This document shows positions 7,101 to 9,747 of a DNA stretch of 9,747 nucleotides, one piece after another. The DNA comes from Nitrospinaceae bacterium. Its GTDB lineage: Bacteria; Nitrospinota; Nitrospinia; Nitrospinales; Nitrospinaceae. The stretch lies in assembly GCA_029261615.1 (NCBI GenBank), contig JAJDAX010000140.1:1-9747 (forward strand). Direction: 5' to 3'. The notes under the pieces are model-generated. The model ran no database searches and was not told where the DNA came from. It worked only from the letters and a program-made list of their open reading frames with translations. The position numbers and the translations under genes are program-made. How positions within the stretch are numbered: the first letter of the stretch is position 1; each line of letters starts with the position of its first letter.

Positions 7101-8134
7101 GCAGGGCTCATGTCCAGCTTATGAAACAAAATCCGTTTCAACGGTTTGTGTTGGGCCACTTGTTGCGCAGGATCCTCAAAGAAAACCACCACCTCTTCCA
7201 GATTTACTTTTTCAAATTTTCCATATCGTTCGCGAATCAACTTACCCAAATAGATGCGGAAGGTTTCTTCAAAACCGGCTTTGGACCGGTGGTAAAATAT
7301 ATCGTGCAGGGCGAGGATTTCCGTTGGACGGTAAGGTCCTTCGAATCCGACTTTAAGATTGATTGTTATCACGGGCCAATTGGGAGGAACGACAATATCC
7401 ATCGCTTCCAGGGGTTTGATATTTTTTTGAAAGCGCCGTTGCACAACAGTGAACCCACCTTTATTGATGAATCTCCAATCGGTGTCTGGCTCAAGATTCA
7501 TTTCCCGCTTTAAAAGGTAAAAATAATTTTTTGGATACCAGTTTTTGGACGTGGGTTTGAGAGTTTCTTCCAGCTTTAGGGAGGGCTCCCCGGCAACGAA
7601 GATTACCTTTTTGTCCTCCGGGTTCCCGGGTTCCGCTTCCATTTCCAGGCCGACCAGAAAAGGGAATAGCCCCGGTTCTCCTAACGCCTGAAATTCGAAA
7701 TGAAATTCATCGAACTTGTTGAAAAGAGATTTTTCTTTTTCTTTCAGGCTTAAAGGAACAGTCAGCGTGCTCTGATCGGATCCTGGAGACCACCAATTGG
7801 CGTCGGTCAGCCTGGACCATCCGGCGGATTTCCCGAATGAGCTTTCTGTAGTTCCTTTTTTTAGTTGGAAATCAATTGAATTGGCAATCCTGCTTTCGAT
7901 GGCAATTTTGTCCACCATATGAGCTTTAGCGCTGTACTCACCCGGCGGAAGCCTTGTTTCTGAGGGAATGGCTTGAAACCGTGGGACACTCGGGTCACCC
8001 ATGTTTGCAAGAAAAAATAATCTGGAAGGAACTTCCTGATCACCTTTTGCGTTAGTTGCAGGAACCGAGGCCACAAGCAGTCCTGCCAACAGGCAGAAAA
8101 CGAGGACTCCTGAATTTCTTAAAAAGACGATCAT
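4112..8134 (-). CDS. Giant secreted-then-membrane protein, about 1000-residue extracytoplasmic region plus nine helices
   Basis: An unrecognised protein of 1340 residues. Residues 1-29 form a Sec signal peptide: basic start, hydrophobic core, and likely cleavage after PATNA. Residues 30-1030 should lie outside the cytoplasm. They alternate hydrophobic and polar residues like stacked beta-sandwiches, with many Trp and Tyr (such as DANWWSPG near 112). An acidic Ser/Thr-rich linker at about 588-646 divides this region. Residues 1034-1315 hold about nine transmembrane helices, at roughly 1036-1054, 1083-1101, 1112-1127, 1156-1174, 1183-1198, 1204-1221, 1228-1247, 1271-1290 and 1295-1313. Basic loops alternate so that helix 1 enters the cytoplasm and the C-terminus is cytoplasmic. 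The ATG at 8134 overlaps the preceding stop as ATGA. There is no lipobox at Cys14. Placement between a DUF2079 gene and flippases suggests periplasmic glycan binding, assembly or transfer. BcsB-like scaffolding is only an analogy. No catalytic motif is visible. Confidence 0.9.
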   Translation of the reverse strand: MIVFLRNSGVLVFCLLAGLLVASVPATNAKGDQEVPSRLFFLANMGDPSVPRFQAIPSETRLPPGEYSAKAHMVDKIAIESRIANSIDFQLKKGTTESSFGKSAGWSRLTDANWWSPGSDQSTLTVPLSLKEKEKSLFNKFDEFHFEFQALGEPGLFPFLVGLEMEAEPGNPEDKKVIFVAGEPSLKLEETLKPTSKNWYPKNYFYLLKREMNLEPDTDWRFINKGGFTVVQRRFQKNIKPLEAMDIVVPPNWPVITINLKVGFEGPYRPTEILALHDIFYHRSKAGFEETFRIYLGKLIRERYGKFEKVNLEEVVVFFEDPAQQVAQHKPLKRILFHKLDMSPADRDSSDIVQLPLEIRPLSATTYRASVRLNAVKGKELSLKSTRLKISPENPAVPGGLVFHQARLAQLESLTRPEIIRTSKKLGHRWGGPFLPQPESGKIETTHIDAYFPFHVLDRDQTYHSGLIEKKEVQVQTTHGSQARVHYEKQGLVCDFLFLDQKSRVNVELKGIGPFAEERDITLEFKQEGDLLLKLIEPDLGEITSNTLRFILPANSHPMIEVLPPELESPERTGRQRGRLLITGASVASVLEDEDDTVKSNLDTTEKSTVINGKDKNSSENVAPLLNPLLLSSTEKIDFTSPGIKSPRIKSIRVPGLRISARHPFDHWRPVQGGVLLKGRGRWVDLQWKHPAKLSSESRFFLSVLKGEQDIDHLEILPQKAGQTLPPLTAEPNEPVILNSSPREIDGLNVRIHLKSSSSFSLVLSEMTLFHSRSTPINETLDIDYLMWERTALNAKPITKPETLQWESSANRVLITGSFSEEHRVLEWSNPIHQPMDWVRGLRVKYQSAWEAGKGSACWLQLNWKTRNHQGQKRFCFNKPVDDVYIPASSLFEKMALKTGEPLESLVWKIEGPTTPRFKSMPLALDLEMELDALRLSPLRHELARHPVLQIEQHSISPTSLEKITTNELVKRDPWVELGNFTIPPTHFKTLNMEVLDSPYLRVEAVVIQSHFPLPEGFVVFKEEDSIIHEKRSVSPFFLVATLILMWGLFLMWKKVNSSPALMSKISNARIITNRWVLGPHVILNRLIGLLVLGPGLLLSGWMSQKPDTLSVLEPLLLLLAGVFWHETRWALQKYPRNLEWSNPFINGNTSSTPMVPHLVLAGVVGWSAWFFGSGVSETPTETAAALCLSSIYFYLPWVRRVSVRILLGLVFAGGCYLGSLSQAPTSMLPSLGGLALILTWLNILQWTRPAWEKRHLKSAQWIYQSISKQLFLGLLVLIPVMAFLIFLQLEVIAEPIAIIIYLLLAGGILAEIWTHLNPPKEPVPDTVSEANFDKVSSGG
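4129..4132 (-). promoter_or_regulatory. Ribosome binding site deciding the GTG start of the first flippase
   Basis: On the minus strand AAGG stands 9 bases before the GTG at 4119, inside the last codons of the giant gene. The TTG at 4137 has no comparable site upstream, so the GTG start is favoured. The match is short, so this is moderate evidence. Confidence 0.45.
4190..5035 (-). other. C-terminal nine-helix membrane domain of the giant protein
   Basis: This segment encodes residues 1034-1315. Nine hydrophobic stretches of 16-21 residues are separated by short loops. Loops after odd-numbered helices are basic (for example KK-VNSSP-ALMSK, VRRVSVR and TRPAWEKRHLK). Loops after even-numbered helices are short and uncharged or acidic (for example GSGVSETPTETA and LEVIAEP). 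This follows the positive-inside rule cleanly and places the large upstream region in the periplasm. There is no long periplasmic loop of the Wzy or WaaL kind between the helices, which argues against a simple polymerase or ligase assignment. Confidence 0.75.
6197..6373 (-). other. Acidic Ser/Thr-rich low-complexity linker in the giant protein
   Basis: Residues about 588-646 run through LEDEDDTVKS and on through Ser-, Thr-, Asn-, Asp- and Lys-rich sequence with few hydrophobic residues until about 624. It is the clearest predicted-disordered stretch in the protein and separates an N-terminal extracytoplasmic half (about 30-587) from a C-terminal half (about 647-1030). The likely role is a flexible hinge between two folded blocks. 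Confidence 0.6.
8048..8134 (-). other. Sec signal peptide of the giant protein
   Basis: Residues 1-29 start MIVFLRNSG, continue with a hydrophobic core from about 9 to 23, and end with PATNA before a charged KGDQE. The A-x-A-like pattern T-N-A fits signal peptidase I. Cys14 is preceded by Phe and sits inside the core, so a lipoprotein signal is unlikely. Confidence 0.8.
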
Positions 8135-9747
8135 TTTGGTACCCGGCGATAAAATCGGCTAGCGGCTTCCTGATATACGAACCCGGTTCGCTTGAGAATG
8201 AAGAACCTATCTTTCTCATATAATATTTCGTGATTTTTAAAGGATTTCTCCAGTAAATCCAGGAATTTACCTGATATTTTTCCGTCCACACAGGCGCCCA
8301 ATCTCCAGGGGCAGGATTGATCCTCCAAAAACCAGGGTCGCGTGAGATCAAGAACGACGTAATCGGCCCATTTGTTATTGGATTGGGCCGACGAGGCGGC
8401 GCCCGGTAAACGTACCGGGGCATCCACTCCCTTTGGGAAAACAAATATATGAGGACGATGCGCCAGGTGGGCTGTGTTGACACTGTTTTGAACACTCACC
8501 GCAGCATCAACCGGAATGTGGTCCTTGATCGCCTGGCGGACTGTCGCGTCCCTTTGAGTTGGCAAATAGGCACTGGCATGATACGACCAATCGTTGTCCT
8601 GATAGAAACGCAAGCTCGCGAAGGATGGCGCGTAGCGGATATGTCCTAACAACAATCCGGCGATCACCAGGATATAAAAAGCCTGTTCCTTAAGGTCAAT
8701 CCAGGACCCGATTTTTTTGGCGATGGGTAAGCCTCCGGCGAAGGCAACGATCATCGGGGCAACAAGTCCCGAGGTGTAGTGAAAAAATAATCCAAAATGA
8801 TTTGGGTTTCGTGAAAGTAGCGCCAGGATAATTGTCGGCAACGCCACGATAAGCGGTGCCGGGGAAAGCAACGAGATAAACCCCAAGGCACCAAACAAGA
8901 CAAGGAGGTAAGTTCCTTTACCGGAGTTATTAACAATATCATCAATCCAGAGAGATGGATTGGTGAACAAAGTTTCAACGGCCATGAACACATCCGTACC
9001 GAGCCAGGAATAAGCCATAGTGTTGGGGCCCAACCGATCCCCAAGGGTGTACATGGGTAAAATAACCTGGAGGGCAATTATGAAGTAAGCCAGCCCCAGC
9101 CCCATTAAAGTAAACCCGGCTTTCCATTGCCTGCGCACCAGAACCAGATAAAAACCACAGGCGGCAGTCTGCAAAGCGTACGGTTCCTTAATTCCACAAA
9201 GCAGGACAGCGGCAATACAGGCGGCGGTAAACTTTCCTTTACGCTCGAATAAAAAAAACGCGAACAAAAGAGGGATGACCAGATGATCCGGGTGAAAATC
9301 AAAAAGGTTGTTGTACCAGATGGGAAAGTAAAGAGCATAGGCGACGGCAACCAGCGGCCCCCATTCCTTCCACAGCCATTTCAAGGGCAGCGCTATTAAT
9401 AAAGCCTGCGTGGCTAAAAGGACAAGTGGCACCCTGTCCGGTGTTACCACCTGATGCAATAGCGCTAATAGAAAAAGAACCGGTTGAGCATGCCCGGAGA
9501 AGGCGACCTGCCACTGCCCCTCCGCAACCAGAAAAATCCGGTTCAGATACAATCCTAAATCCAGAAAAGTGGTGTGCAGGGTCAGGTATTTTGCTCCAGC
9601 CATCGTGGCAAAAACAGCAAACAGGATAACCGTCCAACACCAGGCAGTCAGGCCACCAGTCGGTGGAGCCTGTTGCGGCACTTGCGCAGGTGGCGCAACA
9701 TTTTCCTTTACAGGAACCGGAGAGGTATTGGGTTCGGATGTTTGCGA
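8131..9747 (-). CDS. DUF2079 family multi-pass membrane protein (5' end outside window)
   Basis: At least 538 residues of a polytopic membrane protein of the DUF2079 family, which looks like a GT-C-type transferase. Numbered from the first in-window codon, the family signatures are: FLDLGLYLNRIF at about 61-72 (first-loop Asp), SGHAQPVLFLLALLH at about 84-98, the FDFHPDHLVIPLL stretch at about 149-161, the IKEPYAL stretch at about 186-192 and HYTSGLVAPM at about 323-332. A C-terminal extracytoplasmic tail of the type VSVQNSVNTAHLAHRPHIFVFP is followed by ADYVVLDL. In known GT-C enzymes such first-loop acids are catalytic; here that is by analogy. The frame is open to the window edge. The GTG at 9681 has no ribosome binding site, and the upstream codons give a Pro/Gln/Thr-rich stretch, so the true start is probably outside. 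Its stop overlaps the giant gene's ATG. It probably acts on lipid-linked sugars at the periplasmic face of the inner membrane. Confidence 0.88.
   Translation of the reverse strand, partial: SQTSEPNTSPVPVKENVAPPAQVPQQAPPTGGLTAWCWTVILFAVFATMAGAKYLTLHTTFLDLGLYLNRIFLVAEGQWQVAFSGHAQPVLFLLALLHQVVTPDRVPLVLLATQALLIALPLKWLWKEWGPLVAVAYALYFPIWYNNLFDFHPDHLVIPLLFAFFLFERKGKFTAACIAAVLLCGIKEPYALQTAACGFYLVLVRRQWKAGFTLMGLGLAYFIIALQVILPMYTLGDRLGPNTMAYSWLGTDVFMAVETLFTNPSLWIDDIVNNSGKGTYLLVLFGALGFISLLSPAPLIVALPTIILALLSRNPNHFGLFFHYTSGLVAPMIVAFAGGLPIAKKIGSWIDLKEQAFYILVIAGLLLGHIRYAPSFASLRFYQDNDWSYHASAYLPTQRDATVRQAIKDHIPVDAAVSVQNSVNTAHLAHRPHIFVFPKGVDAPVRLPGAASSAQSNNKWADYVVLDLTRPWFLEDQSCPWRLGACVDGKISGKFLDLLEKSFKNHEILYEKDRFFILKRTGFVYQEAASRFYRRVPK

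Noticed and set aside
7073..7513. Plus-strand open frame of about 146 codons opposite the giant gene
   Set aside because: It is antisense to a clearly coding frame that has a signal peptide and consistent topology. It has no recognisable motif and is probably a chance open frame.
8090..8096. Lipoprotein signal at Cys14 of the giant protein
   Set aside because: The residue before the Cys is Phe rather than Gly, Ala or Ser, and the Cys sits inside the hydrophobic core, so signal peptidase II cleavage is unlikely.
4120..8134. Giant protein as an O-antigen polymerase or ligase (Wzy/WaaL)
   Set aside because: Those families are membrane proteins throughout, with a large loop between late helices. 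Here the big soluble part comes before all helices and is exported by a signal peptide.

Overview
The window carries six protein-coding genes, all on the minus strand, and essentially no other features. Base composition is close to balanced by eye. The gene content is that of a bacterium building a surface or secreted polysaccharide: a GT-C-like membrane protein, two polysaccharide flippases and a GT4 glycosyltransferase. A Gram-negative envelope is likely but not proven, because nothing in the window is a taxonomic marker.

The layout is given in the direction of transcription, from high to low coordinates. A DUF2079 multi-pass membrane protein (8131-9747) has a reading frame that runs off the window edge. 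Next comes a 1340-residue protein (4112-8134) with a signal peptide, about 1000 extracytoplasmic residues that look mostly like beta-strand, and a C-terminal block of about nine transmembrane helices. I do not recognise this protein. It is followed by two different flippases of the MOP/Wzx type (2875-4119 and 1664-2878) and a GT4 glycosyltransferase with WbaZ-like motifs (589-1671). After a 176-base AT-rich gap there is a 132-residue, four-helix membrane protein (14-412) with its own strong ribosome binding site.

The first five genes overlap at every junction, by 4, 8, 4 and 8 bases, so they are almost certainly one translationally coupled operon. A working model, which is inference, is as follows. 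The GT4 enzyme adds a sugar at the cytoplasmic face and one or both flippases move lipid-linked glycan across the inner membrane. The DUF2079 protein may add or transfer sugars on the outer face of that membrane. The giant protein may bind, guide or assemble the glycan in the periplasm. No Wzy-type polymerase, Wzz-type co-polymerase, initiating phosphoglycosyltransferase or outer-membrane export gene is visible here. These would have to lie outside the window, or the giant protein does an unconventional version of one of these jobs.

The giant protein and its fixed place between a DUF2079 gene and a flippase pair are the best candidates for something undescribed. No RNA genes, CRISPR arrays, insertion sequences, attachment sites or clear terminators were seen.
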